A stretch of 61,836 nt of DNA from Serpula lacrymans var. lacrymans S7.9 (lineage: Eukaryota; Basidiomycota; Agaricomycetes; Boletales; Serpulaceae): positions 2,412,270-2,474,105 of the forward strand of contig NW_006763296.1 in assembly GCF_000218685.1 (NCBI RefSeq), given 5' to 3'. The stretch's first letter is position 1; every line of letters starts with the position of its first letter. The translations under genes were made by a program, and so were the position numbers. This document shows positions 1 through 10,118 of the stretch, in pieces. The notes beneath the pieces are model-generated. The model was given only the letters and a program-made list of their open reading frames with translations, was not told the DNA's origin and did not search any database.

Positions 1-376
1 TGAACTAAAATGGGGACCCAGAAATGACCGTCGGGTGAAAATAAAAAGGAGAGGAAGGGGCCCATGGTGGGGCTACGCAAAGGAAGGGGAGTAAGGGAAA
101 CGACAAAAGCGAGGGCGCAATGCAATGTGTAGCCAGTGGCGACGCGAAAATTTGCCGAAATGCCGAAACACGGAAAGTACCAGATGGAAAAGCAAAGGTG
201 AGCGTGACTGGATTGCCTAATAGAGGTGGTGCTGATCAGCCACAAGTTCGAAACAGGCAATATTAATTACTATTCCACGTGGCACTGTGCCTGTGTGGCG
301 CAAAGGCGAGTCTTTTCGAATATTCGCTTTGTTATTGACACCTGTCCATGCTACCAATCAATTTTGGTGCATGACA
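1..376 (-). repeat. repeat R1, copy A (cut by window start)
   Basis: End portion of the R1 family, finishing in the shared terminus ...GGTGCATGACA at 376. The same terminus occurs at 14495, 39658 and 45775, each time followed by different sequence. The exception is the pair 376/45775, which are followed by the same sequence because they belong to the segmental duplication. 377-558 holds nothing I can recognise. Confidence 0.8.
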
Positions 377-1459
377 ACGGCTACATATTTGAGTCTTACG
401 CTAGTAGCATAGTTGAATCATTCATATATTGTTTCATGTATGTTTATCACTTACTGATTTCAGGTCTGTGTTTTCTCCTTTAACGAGCTGGACAATGAAA
501 CAATGGGTTCTCCAAAACTTCTCATTGCCGCTTGATGCTGATGAAAGAGACAGACAATTCAGTAGTACAATATGATCAAACAATTCTTACACACAAAATT
601 ATTAGACTTGATCCTCTTGACAATCTTTGTCTCTATTTCCCCCAATTTGTCAAATAGTGCACGGGGATTTTTCATAACTGCTGGGCTACCACCAGACTTA
701 GGAAGCTTCTCTAGTCTACTATTATAGTCTGCTGTAGCCAGAACCCATTTTTGAGACGTCATGCTGAACAATGCCCATTTATTTTGTAGGCGCATATCCA
801 TGAATAGGAAAAATTTGGCACTAGAGTTGAGGGTGAGTGAACGTGGGTCGATACCCGTCAAGATGGAAAATATGCGCTGAAAGCGTGAGAGACCATTCAA
901 GTTGGGGTCAGCAAGTGGTGAGAAGGCCGCCATCAAGTTTTGGCTCGTGTGTTTGTCACTAGGGCACTTGGGGGCGACAGTCTTTGATCCAGGTGCAAAA
1001 AACATGCTGATAATATTGCTGGTGGATGGCTGGTTGGTCCGGATAAGTGGGTACCATGGGCATGCTCAGTGTTGATTTCATTATAGTCAGATATGTACTT
1101 ACAGTGCCTTTTGCCTGTATACTTGAGGCATTTGTAGCCGGTGTACTTGGGGCATTTGTTGCTGATGTACTTAGGGTGTTCGCTGTTGTCTCCTATGCAG
1201 TAGTGTACATGAGTATTTCCAAAAAGGATATTAAATCTACATACCTGAGCAGTGGGGATACAACTCTTCTTCTGTAGTGGGCCTTCCAATGCGCCAGCAA
1301 GTGGCCCCAAATCTTCAGTTAGGTCATAAAATGGGACCTTCCGCTTGAGAGGCCCAGATTGGCTGGAATTGGCAAGCGCTGTTGGCTCAGTTATAGCCAT
1401 CATTTCACCTGGTTGCAATGAGGCATACTCAAGTAGAGCACATGAGTATTGTGTGTCAG

Positions 1460-1517
1460 CTGAAAAGGACAGAAGTTAGTTAGGTAGCAAGACAGTCATG
1501 GTGAAAAGGATACTTGC
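1460..1517 (-). other. probable GC-AG intron in the transposase gene
   Basis: On the minus strand the donor reads TTAG/GCAAGT and the acceptor CTTTTCAG. Splicing joins the upstream frame (ending ...PQITL) in phase 1 to the downstream frame beginning ADTQYSCALLEY. The upstream frame otherwise stops shortly after the donor. The duplicate copy has the same signals. Confidence 0.5.
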
Positions 1518-1910
1518 CTAAGGTGATTTGAGGCACTGTAAGCAAGTTGGGGTCGATATCCAGGCATTGCAGGATTGATGTGGGCTCAATCTCGGCATCT
1601 AAGTCTAATTGATCCAGGCTGAGGTCTTGCTCATCAAAATTAGCCTCAGTCTTAACTTCTATGAGGCCTCCAAATATTGAGCTGTGGTTAGAGGGGCCAA
1701 GACCAAAGGATTCTTTGGTGTTGATGGATGAAAGGAAAGGGCGTGCCTTCAGCTCTTGACTGTTGTTGCTGTGAGTTGGTTCTGTGGAAAGCAAGCTGTT
1801 CCATGAGTTGGCAATGTGGTTAGCTAAGCGGATGTGGTGTGTCCCATGGATGGAACTAAGGAATTTGCTCGGTTTCTGCGAGCGGAAGCGAATGCGTATG
1901 TTACGATGTA

Positions 1911-2299
1911 TGTAACAACCAAGAGTGATCTACTCTGGCGCACACAGAACACACACTAAAGTGAAGATGAAGTTTGGGGAGTGGTTACCCCTTGAGCTGC
2001 AGTGAGTTAGTTGGTATACAACAGGAGGACTCGCTGAGGAGTCTCCTGGATCTATTGGGGTATATATACTACTACAGGTTGTTTGTACATGTGTACTATA
2101 CAGTTGATGAAGGCAGTGGCTAATGATGTCATAGGGCCTAGCCCGTATGGCCAGCTCCACTGCGTGAGAGAGTTAAGTCTAAAGATAAAAGAAAGGCAAC
2201 GTGGCGCGAGAAAGGGAAGTGCCATGTGGCAATTAAGGTATAAAGTTAAAGCGGAGAATAAAATGAAAGGAGATGTCCGGAAATTGTGTTATCGTAACA
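1911..2299 (-). repeat. solo LTR1 inside transposase exon
   Basis: A 389-bp LTR, TGTAACAACC...ATCGTAACA as read on plus, flanked by the 5-bp duplication ATGTA at 1906-1910 and 2300-2304. Removing the LTR and one ATGTA restores a continuous transposase frame. The same insertion with the same TSD occurs at 47315-47703, so it predates the segmental duplication. Confidence 0.95.
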
Positions 2300-3904
2300 A
2301 TGTATCACAAAATCAAAACCTAAGGCTAAGAACATCTCCAGGCCGCTGGCGAATGACCGCATGATGCCGTTCCAAGCCTTGTGCAACCCTTCAATGCGGC
2401 TTCTATCTGATCTTATATCTTGCCAAACTCGCATCAAACACCCTTTTTTGATGTGTGCGAACTGGTCTGCGTGCACCTGTGTAATTTAGATTGTCAGTAG
2501 TAGTGTATATGGCATGAAAAATGAAGTACTTACCTTGGAGGCAGCTGCAGACCACACCCCGCCCTTTTCGGCCCACTTCTCAAACATCGTTTGAAGCTGG
2601 ACCTCTTGCTCTTCTTTTGTTTGATACTTCGCACTTTCTCCATTACCTGATGCCCGTGAACTCAGGATAGCTTTGCTAATGTCGTGGGCTACAGCCAAAC
2701 ACTGAGGGTTCCTGGTTCCGTTGAGAATGGCAGCAAGATACCTGCAAATATGTGAGTACAAGAACAGATAAGTCGTGTTTACTTACCTCATAATGAAATG
2801 GAATACATCCAGGCCAACTTGTGCATCTGGCATTGCTTTATTGACTGCACTGCGTACGTGGCAGCAGTTATCAACAATGACCATTTGTGGGAGGGGCTGA
2901 TCCAGTTTTTCATAGCGAGACTTCAAGCCTTCAAGCAACTCCTCCATTTCTGTGTTTGCTTGAGTTTGGCAAAGTCTCTGTTAGATCCGGATTAGCCAGC
3001 AAGTTCAAACATTAATAAAACAAAACTCACCCAAAAAAGTATCTCATTATCCTCGTTTATAGCGGTAAGCATTCCCCCCCTCATGAACTTGGTCCTTGTC
3101 TTCTGCTTATCTGCCACTGTTGCCTTCCCTGCAGCTTTGAAAGTATTGTCGAGAGAAATACAAACACCTGTTGCATCCCATGTTAGTTCCAGAGTTGATC
3201 AGCTACTGAAGGGAAAAGGATCTCACCAGACAAGGTGCGTAAGTATTCAGATGACTCAGCTTGTCGTGAGCGTTTACTGACTTCAAGATAAACATCTGTG
3301 ATAAGATCATCAGTAATAGGTTTGTCACCATATGCATTGCTCAGGTTTGGTAGTGAGAATTCCACAAGAGGAGCACATGGCTCAAAAGGCGAGTGACACC
3401 TTCTTCTCTTTTCAAAATGTTGTAAGTATTCTAGAAAGCGCTGCTGATAGTCGAAAAGATGGAGTTCTGCGGTCAATGACACATTTCCAGGTAAGTGTTG
3501 AAGGCACAAAAGACATGATGACTTACATTTGAAATTTTCTGCCAGTCCAGCCGATGTGGTTGAAGGTCGCAACTCAATGATCAGATCAAACAGATCGCGT
3601 GTCATACCGCATTTTTTGAAGAAGACTGGCACATTTCCTGTTTAATCTGGTGAGATCAGTGGCAGCTGTCTTGATGATGGGATTACTGTTGGAGATATGA
3701 GAGAAACAAGTGTCGTACAAAGAAGGGAAGTGGCGCAAGCGCCGAACTAGGCAGGCCTAGTAGATGGAGTGGCCCGTGCGCCATCAGATAACATTTTTGA
3801 TTTTGATTCCGTTCTCCCTTATATACGCTGTCGTTGTTAGGCAGACACCTCAGACCTTCACTCGAAGTCTGAGGTGAGATTCCCCTTTAGTGTTAAATTA
3901 CGAG

Positions 3905-4295
3905 TGTTACGATAACACAATTTCCGGACATCTCCTTTCCTTTTTATTCTCCGCTTTAACTTTATACTTTAAGCGCCACGCGGCATTTCCCTTTCTCGCG
4001 CCGCGTTGCCTTTCTTTTACTTTTAGACTTAACTCTCTCACGCAGTGGAGCTGGCCATACGGGCTAGGCCCTATGACATCATCAGCCACTGCCTTCATCA
4101 AACTGTATAGTACACATGTACAAACAAACCTGTAGTAGTATATATACCCCAATAGATCTAGGAGACTCCTCAGCGAGTCCTCCTGTTGTATACCAACTAA
4201 CTCACTGCAGCCCAAGGGGTACCCACTCCCCGTCTTCCACCACCTTTATAGTGTGTTCCTGTGTGCGCCAGAGTAACTAACTCTTGGTTGTTACA
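3905..4295 (+). repeat. solo LTR1 inside transposase intron, copy 1 only
   Basis: A 391-bp LTR with TG...CA ends and the duplication ACGAG at 3900-3904 and 4296-4300. The other copy of the segment has a single ACGAG at 49304-49308 at this point. The element lies inside the inferred intron 3638-4417, so it need not disturb coding. Confidence 0.97.
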
Positions 4296-5366
4296 ACGAG
4301 TACCTAGCTTACCTTTTGTTTTTCCAGCTGTTCATTGCTAGGTACATTATTTCAATATATTTAGACCTTCACTCAAAGTCTGAGCTGTTCATTGCTAGAT
4401 AAACAATAATTACTAACGAGGGATCTTCCAAAATTCCCACTTCTCCCAGAATAGATGACTTGTGGTCGCAAAGCAGTACATATCTTCTCCACTTTTAGGA
4501 TCACCACGTTGCTTATTATTCTCTTTGCAGGCCTTGCATTGCAATTGGACTCCTAGTGCGTACTCTTCTCTTTGGATGCCATGAATATCTCGATGTCCTG
4601 TGGAAGTCCATCCTCCCCACTTCACATCCAGAGACTGACACCTCGGGCATTGATCAAGGCCGTCAAAATAGAAGGGGTGGACAATGGTTATCTCCTTCAT
4701 GTAAGCAGTTCCAGGCTTCACATTTGGAAGATGTTTACGTTTTTCTAGTTGCAAAAATGTTGGAGGTGTAAATTGAGGGCCATAAAAAGGTATGCTACTC
4801 TTCAGATTTGGTGGAACTGACCCACTCTTGCTGTTGGGGTGAACAGATGTTGCCGAACTGACAAAGTCCACATACTCGACCACATGGGCCTCCCATTCGT
4901 ACTGGGCCATTTGAAATTCACTGGCTGGGGTTGAATGACTACCTTCCCATGCTCTGACACATTGTTTCACCTTCATTTCAAGTAAGTTCTTATCTTTAAC
5001 TGGATTGTATGACAAAACAACTCACAGATTCATTCCAATTATTCTCAAACTTTACACATTCACCAGCAGTCAAGGTGTTTTTAATCACACCTCTGACAAC
5101 CATTGGCTTGAGGACTGACATGCTTTTACTAGGTAGTTGGGCTGTAGTCCGTTGTTGACAAAACTGGAGAATAGGAGTGGTGAGCACTCTCCTTTTTATT
5201 TAAATTTCTATTTCAAACTGGCTGAAGCTTTGCTAAGACAGCTAGTACACTATTACTCAAACACTTTGGCGACCTTCTAAACATCACAGTGAAATATATG
5301 TAGATCAGGTAATATAAAATACAGAGTGACTAGGCTATACTAGAAATAAATAAGTAAGAACAGTCA

Positions 5367-6123
5367 TCATGAAACTGCATTTTGCAGAAGAGTGCGCAAC
5401 TGACTGTATTGAGCCTCACAAATAGACAGGAAATGTTCTCGAATAAGTCGGTTTCCATGTATACCTGGACCATGTAGTAGTGTGAAACACACCTTGACAG
5501 GCAGGCCAATCGGGATGTCATCAAACGTTTCTGGTGGCCTTTGGTCCCCACATAAATTGAATATTGGGAACTCATTTGCGAGGGAATGCTAGCCAAACAC
5601 ATGAAAATTTAATTAGCCTTATATTTCTCAAAAAAAAGACACTCACATCATTATCATCATAGAGTCTCGACGAGACTTGTATCAGTTCTGTTTCATCAGG
5701 TCCAATTGCAATAGGCCTTGAGATCAGCTCAGAGGTACATGTCCCCTCACCGAGACTCAGTGAAACCTTGTGAAGACAGTGCAAAAGACACTGCCACGCT
5801 CTAAGCCCACACTGATCTTCCATTGGTTCAAGCCAGCAAGATGCAACAGTGCTATGTATGTCTGGATAACCTTCAAACATGCTGTTGTCTCCTTGAGTAG
5901 TTAAATAGCACTGTCTTGACAAGATCTTGCAATCAACCGCAAATGCCATCTTAAGATATGCCGGAGGCTGAATTGAGCCTGGAAACCTCCAACAGAGGAG
6001 ATACCTGTCAGGGCCTATGCTAACAAAACAAAGATTATCGAGTTGGCTTTCAGTATCGGCAAGAAGGGCTGGGCAATGGAGGAAATAGTCAGATAGCGTA
6101 ATTTTTATTTGACAACATGAACT
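5367..6123 (-). CDS. uncharacterised spliced gene, copy 1
   Basis: An open frame runs from about 6123 to 5647 and, after a 58-nt intron (5589-5646, GTGAGT...CTAG, phase 0), from 5588 to the stop at 5367-5369. Together that is about 230 residues. The frame is open upstream of the Met at 5949, so that Met is probably internal. An earlier coding piece beginning with a Met at 6237 is possible, but its splice phase does not match, so the true start is unknown. Recognisable stretches are cysteine- and tryptophan-rich (DRYLLCWRFPGS, CGLRAWQCLLHCL) with no motif I can name. It lies upstream of the transposase gene on the same strand and is duplicated with it (50375-51131), which suggests an accessory protein of the same element. 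6238-6528 holds nothing else I recognise. Confidence 0.5.
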
Positions 6124-7474
6124 CTATAAAAATATATAGCATACTACTTAATAGCTCACCTAGGCCTGCCATGAGACTCAATCCCCACAAGTTTTTGAAG
6201 TTATACACTTGAAAATCTCCTGAGCAATTGTGAGTCATTGTCAACCTTCTTTGCAGATACGATCTGATGGCTTAGCACTTACTAATTGATACCGGTGGAA
6301 TGGTACAAAGAAGCACACAAGGGAAGCACGTTTGGTAAAGGTGGGTGTCTTGATAATAGCCGCTCAGAAGTAAGGAACAGAGGGGCTCTCTTGAGTGTGG
6401 CCGCAGAAGTTCCTGGGAGGGTCCCAGAATAGCCCTGGGGACCTTCCAGGTAGCTTTGGTGGCCCGCCGGGGGCGAGAACTTCCTGGGAATGACCAATTT
6501 TTCCCTTGGTGGTGATTATGGATCACGTTGTTGATGATGAGAACCGTTGTTAGAAAACCACACACAAAAACAAACTAACAAACAATCCTCCCAGATTCCA
6601 CGGAACTTGTTTATGGGCTTTGCCTCCTAGAACGGTGGGTGCTCTGGTTGTTCGTGGGGTGGTATGTATGAAGATCCTCCAAAGTAAAACTCAGAGATGT
6701 ATGGGTGTGGGTTTTGAGGAGGAGGGATAGTTGAATTTATAGAAGATGGGGGCTTAATAACGAGTATAGATGAGCACTACCTTGCTAATTGTAGCACAAG
6801 GTAGGTTTGAGAATGACAAGGTTCCCAGTGATAGCAGGCTCCTGACGCACAAACTGTAGTGCTCAGAAGGACTCTAATCAAAAGGGATGAAAATGACTTC
6901 AAAAGTTGGAAGTGACAATGACAGCAGTTAACAGTGGTAGAAGTGGGAAGTGTTGTGACTACACTGGATCACAAGTAGCAGAGTAGTGAACTTGAGAGTA
7001 GAGAAGAAGTCTGGATTTGAGTTCTTTGTTTTTTTTACAAGATAAAATACAGGGGTTTATATGGTGAAAAGAAAGGTAGGCTATGCACAGTATAGCTGCG
7101 CAAAAAGAATGAGAAAGAACATGAAGGAAGGAATGTACGCTGACAAATCCTGCGTAGTTGCTACAGGATAAGATTGTCAAAATAAGGGAAAGAAAGGGAT
7201 AGAACAATAAATGCTGTGAGTAATGTCACAGGTTTGTACAGCCATAAAGTAAAGTCCAATAGCAAAAAGAGAGCAGGAAAATCATGATGTCATGGGAAGA
7301 TGCAGTAAAAAAAGGGCAAGGCAAAACATTATCAGTATCAACACAGTTCCTTTATTGTCAGTCAGGCATTCTAAAAAAATATGTGTCCATAAAATGATTC
7401 AAAAATCAAAAATAACTGCACTGTAAATGAATGTTCTGCTGAAGAAAAAGAAACTGGAGCCACCGGTCCACCAC

Positions 7475-8017
7475 TTAGTCCAAATCCGACAGTTCCATGG
7501 CCTTACCAATAGACTGGTTGTGTTGGACCACCTGATCAAACAAGGGAGGGAGAGGAGTAGTTCCAATTTGGAACAAGTGAGTCTTAGGCAGCGTGTGGTA
7601 GGTGTAGCTGTAGCAAAGACGATGGACAAAGGATAAGTGTACCCAAGTGAATGGGACAGCGATGAACATGGGCGACGCAAGGGGATGAACCTTCTCCAGC
7701 TCAAAAACTACCCACCCACGCTCCAACCAGGCAAGACGAGCAACCGATGTTTTGATAGTATATGATGGCAGATTGACGTCATGAAGATGGACCTGTTGCC
7801 CTATTTGGACTGGCCGCTAGGGCTTTGCTGATATCAGCAGTGGCATGTGGTAGTTGACGGATTGGCGATGGAAGCGGATAGGAAGTGGTGACATCAGAAA
7901 TGGTGGGGGTGCAAATAAGATGAGGAGGAGGAGGGTGGAGGTGACAAAAAAGTGGATTAGAATGGGGATCCAGAAATGACCATCAGGTGAGAATAAAAAG
8001 GAGAGGAAGGGGCCCAT
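7475..8017 (-). pseudogene. R1-encoded putative single-pass membrane protein (one stop codon)
   Basis: From an ATG at 8017 the frame reads MGPFLSFLF, then a strongly hydrophobic segment (FWIPILIHFFVTSTLLLLILF), then a soluble tail ending GKAMELSDLD at 7475. It is 180 residues long with one in-frame TAG at 7817-7819. R1 copy C (39084-39658) has no stop at that position and reads through into the same tail frame. Copy D (44223-45775) has a 1-nt insertion there instead. Repeated conservation of the same frame suggests a real element-encoded protein. I recognise no family. Confidence 0.45.
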
Positions 8018-8215
8018 GGTGGGGCTAGGCAAAGGAAGGGGAGTAAGGGAAACGACAAAAGCAAGGGTGCAATGCAATGTGTAGCCAGTGGCAACGCAAA
8101 AATTTGCCGAAATGCCGAAACACGGAAAGTACCAGATGGAAAAACAAAGGTGAGCGTGACTGGATTGCCTAATAGAGGTGGTGCTGATCAGCCACAAGTT
8201 TGAGAAAGGCAATAT

Positions 8216-8597
8216 TGTTACGATAACACAATTTCCGGACATCTCCTTTTGCTTTTATTCTCCGCTTTAACCTTAAATTGCCATGCAGCATTTCCCTTCT
8301 CGCGCCGCGTTGCCTTCCTTTTATTTTTAGACTTAACTCTCTCACGCAGTGGAGCTGGCCATGCGGGCTAGGCCCTATGACATCATCTGCCACTGCCTTC
8401 TTCAACTGTATAGTACACATGTACAAACAAACCTGTAGCAGTATATATACCCCAATAGATCCAGGAGACTCCTCAGCGAGTCCTCCTGTTGTATACCAAC
8501 TAACTCACTGCAGCTCAAGGGGTAACCACTCCCCAAACTTCATCTTCACTTTAGTGTGTTCTGTGTGCGCCAGAGTAGATCACTCTTGGTTGTTACA
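8216..8597 (+). repeat. Gypsy-A 5' LTR (LTR1)
   Basis: 382 bp, TGTTACGATAACAC...GGTTGTTACA. It contains a TATA box TATATATA at 8442-8449. About 33 nt downstream, at 8475, is the sequence AGCGAGTCCT, which is complementary to the primer-binding site. Confidence 0.95.
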
Positions 8598-8599
8598 TT

Positions 8600-8609
8600 A
8601 GGACTCGCT
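8600..8609 (+). other. primer-binding site, predicted self-priming
   Basis: AGGACTCGCT begins two bases after the 5' LTR. It is the exact reverse complement of AGCGAGTCCT at 8475-8484, where the TATA spacing places the RNA start. This matches the self-priming arrangement known for Tf1/sushi-type elements, in which the 5' end of the mRNA folds back on the site. I saw no tRNA-like primer match. The conserved copy is at 58633-58642. 8610-9117 is the untranslated leader. Confidence 0.65.
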
Positions 8610-9117
8610 CTCATTACTCTCTCGCACGTTAGTGCAAAAAGTCCCACTGGGCACCCGGACTCCAGGGTGAAGGAGATTGGCTAGGGTTAGGAATATCCCA
8701 AATAGCAGATAGGTGCGCTCCTAGCGACGGCCTTGTAGTGCTCAGGGAGAAGAACCCAAAACCTACATTACGCGGCCCCCAGCGTTAAGGGGAGTACTTA
8801 GCTCAGCAGTTGGTGTGGAACCACTGTTGATTAGTTTTAGAATACAAAAACGTCTTCTTCTTATACCTCTGACCAGGCCGGGCACTTGCCTCCGCCAGTC
8901 TGGAGAAGGGCTGACAGCTTAACAAGCGGGCCACCCCCTGACAACCATTCGGACCAGGGTTTATTACATTTACATTTTATATACAAATTTCAAATACTAT
9001 AGTGTGGGTAGTCGGAGATTGAGATCCGATACTCAGCTGGGAAGAGGTTGATCCGCAGATAGCAAGCGGGGACCCCCAGTTACCTTTTTTTTACATTACC
9101 AAAGAGAACAAGTCGAC

Positions 9118-10118
9118 ATGTCGTCGCAACCCCAAGACATGAATGCGCTACTGCACGCAATGCGTATGCAGATAGCTGCATTAACCTCTCAACTCGCCGA
9201 GATGCAGGCCAATCCCCCTGCAGCAACCCCCTCGGTTGAAAAGAAATTCAACAAAAAGGTCGAAGTCGTCGCTGACCCTGGCACCTTCGAGGGAGACCGG
9301 GCTAGATTCGCTGAATGGTGGATCAAGCTCCAAATCTGGGTCAAAGCGAACTGGGACGCGTTTGCCGACGACTTTGAGGTAGCCACTGCGGTGCTATCTC
9401 GCCTAAAAGGACCTGTGGCGGGTCGATACGCCCAAGTACGATTACAGGAGTGCTACACTGCGGGAGTGTGGCCCACCTGGGACGATCTCAAAATAGAGAT
9501 CGAAAAATATTTCAAACCGCAAGCTGAGCGAGACTGGGCGCGTCAGCAAATCCGTTCCTTCAAACAAGGAAACATGAGGACGGATGATTTTGTAACAATG
9601 TGAACCCTCGCATTGCAGAGCAGATCTATCTGCAAGATACACGGAGCAACAACTTGGCCCTGGCGGCTGAGGAAGTACGACGAGTCGGTAGAGCCATAGA
9701 GCTCTACACCATGCACCAAGGTGGCGGGTCCACCAAACAAAACAACACATCCCAGAGGCGCCCTGGGTCATCAAACCAAAATCAAAATCACTCTCACGGG
9801 TTTAGGACGTTCGGGCTGCAACCAGGGCAGGGAGCCCCTATGGATATCGGCGCGGTCCAGGGAGGACAGACGCGCAGATTTAAAGGGGCCTGCTACAATT
9901 GCGGCCAAGAGGGACACATGTCCCGAGATTGCAGAAAAGGGGCGCAGGCCGCCCAACAAAAAAATAACCAAGGGCGCCAGGCGCGCCAACTAGAATTGGA
10001 AAAACCGGACGATCGGCTCAACTCATTGGCTGGTCGTTCTTACGACGAAATTTGGGCCTTCTTTTATGACCAACAAGTCAATGAAATGAAGGCCCAGGGA
10101 AAAGAATTTGGGGCTTAG
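9118..10118 (+). pseudogene. Gypsy-A Gag, frameshifted
   Basis: Reads MSSQPQDMNALLHAMRMQ, then a Gag core, and stops at 9603. The frame resumes from about 9600 to 10118 with the zinc knuckle CYNCGQEGHMSRDC (coded near 9893-9936) and ends KEFGA. Against the intact copy at 57055-58122 about 67 nt are missing at 9594-9597, which shifts the frame. The product would form the virus-like particle shell and bind the element RNA. Confidence 0.9.
10097..10103 (+). promoter_or_regulatory. predicted -1 frameshift heptamer between gag and pol
   Basis: G GGA AAA in the gag frame fits the X XXY YYZ slippery rule and lies 12 nt before the gag stop (10116-10118). The pol frame is -1 relative to gag and is open from 10085. 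The intact copy has the same heptamer at 57070-57076. Pol has no ATG at its beginning. Confidence 0.55.

Larger units (their letters stand above)
559..5187 (-). pseudogene. multi-exon DDE-type transposase gene with zinc-ribbon domain, copy 1, broken by solo LTR
   Basis: Exons inferred from splice signals and open frames on the minus strand: 5187-5026, 4970-4418, 3637-3227, 3167-3031, 2977-2787, 2741-2534, 2476-2300 continuing 1910-1518, 1459-1245 and a last exon near 1018-559. The second exon holds a CPRC...CKAC zinc ribbon with the conserved string GGWTSTGHRDIHG and ends in FWEKWEFWKIP, resembling from memory the fungal domain DUF6729. Later exons carry an RNase H-fold transposase core: SLDNTFKAA (first Asp), VIVDNCCHVR (second Asp), GLDVFHFIMRYL, and RIEGLHKAWN as a possible third acidic site. 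Solo LTR1 at 1911-2299 sits in the exon after FDFVIH, with TSD ATGTA. In addition the AAAT/GTAAGT boundary near 3520 would give a stop if spliced, though the frame is open if it is retained. The junction to the last exon is not resolved. The transposase superfamily is not assigned. Confidence 0.75.
1..7781. repeat. segmental duplication, copy 1
   Basis: This stretch is repeated in the same orientation near 45396-52782. By eye the two copies differ by scattered single bases and small indels. The one large difference is a 391-bp solo LTR plus its 5-bp target duplication, present here at 3905-4295 and absent there. The copies part at 7781: this one runs on into more of repeat R1, while the other is interrupted by Gypsy-A copy 2. 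The left end lies outside the window or inside R1. Confidence 0.93.

Noticed and set aside
933..1418. 161-codon minus frame running past the exon into GYKCLKYTGKRH-like repeats
   Set aside because: The exon part (1459-1245) is kept in the transposase model, but the remainder follows a good GTATGT donor and is read as intron.
5572..5949. Met at 5949 as the start of the second spliced gene
   Set aside because: The same frame continues upstream with coding-like sequence (DRYLLCWRFPGS) to about 6123, so this Met is probably internal.
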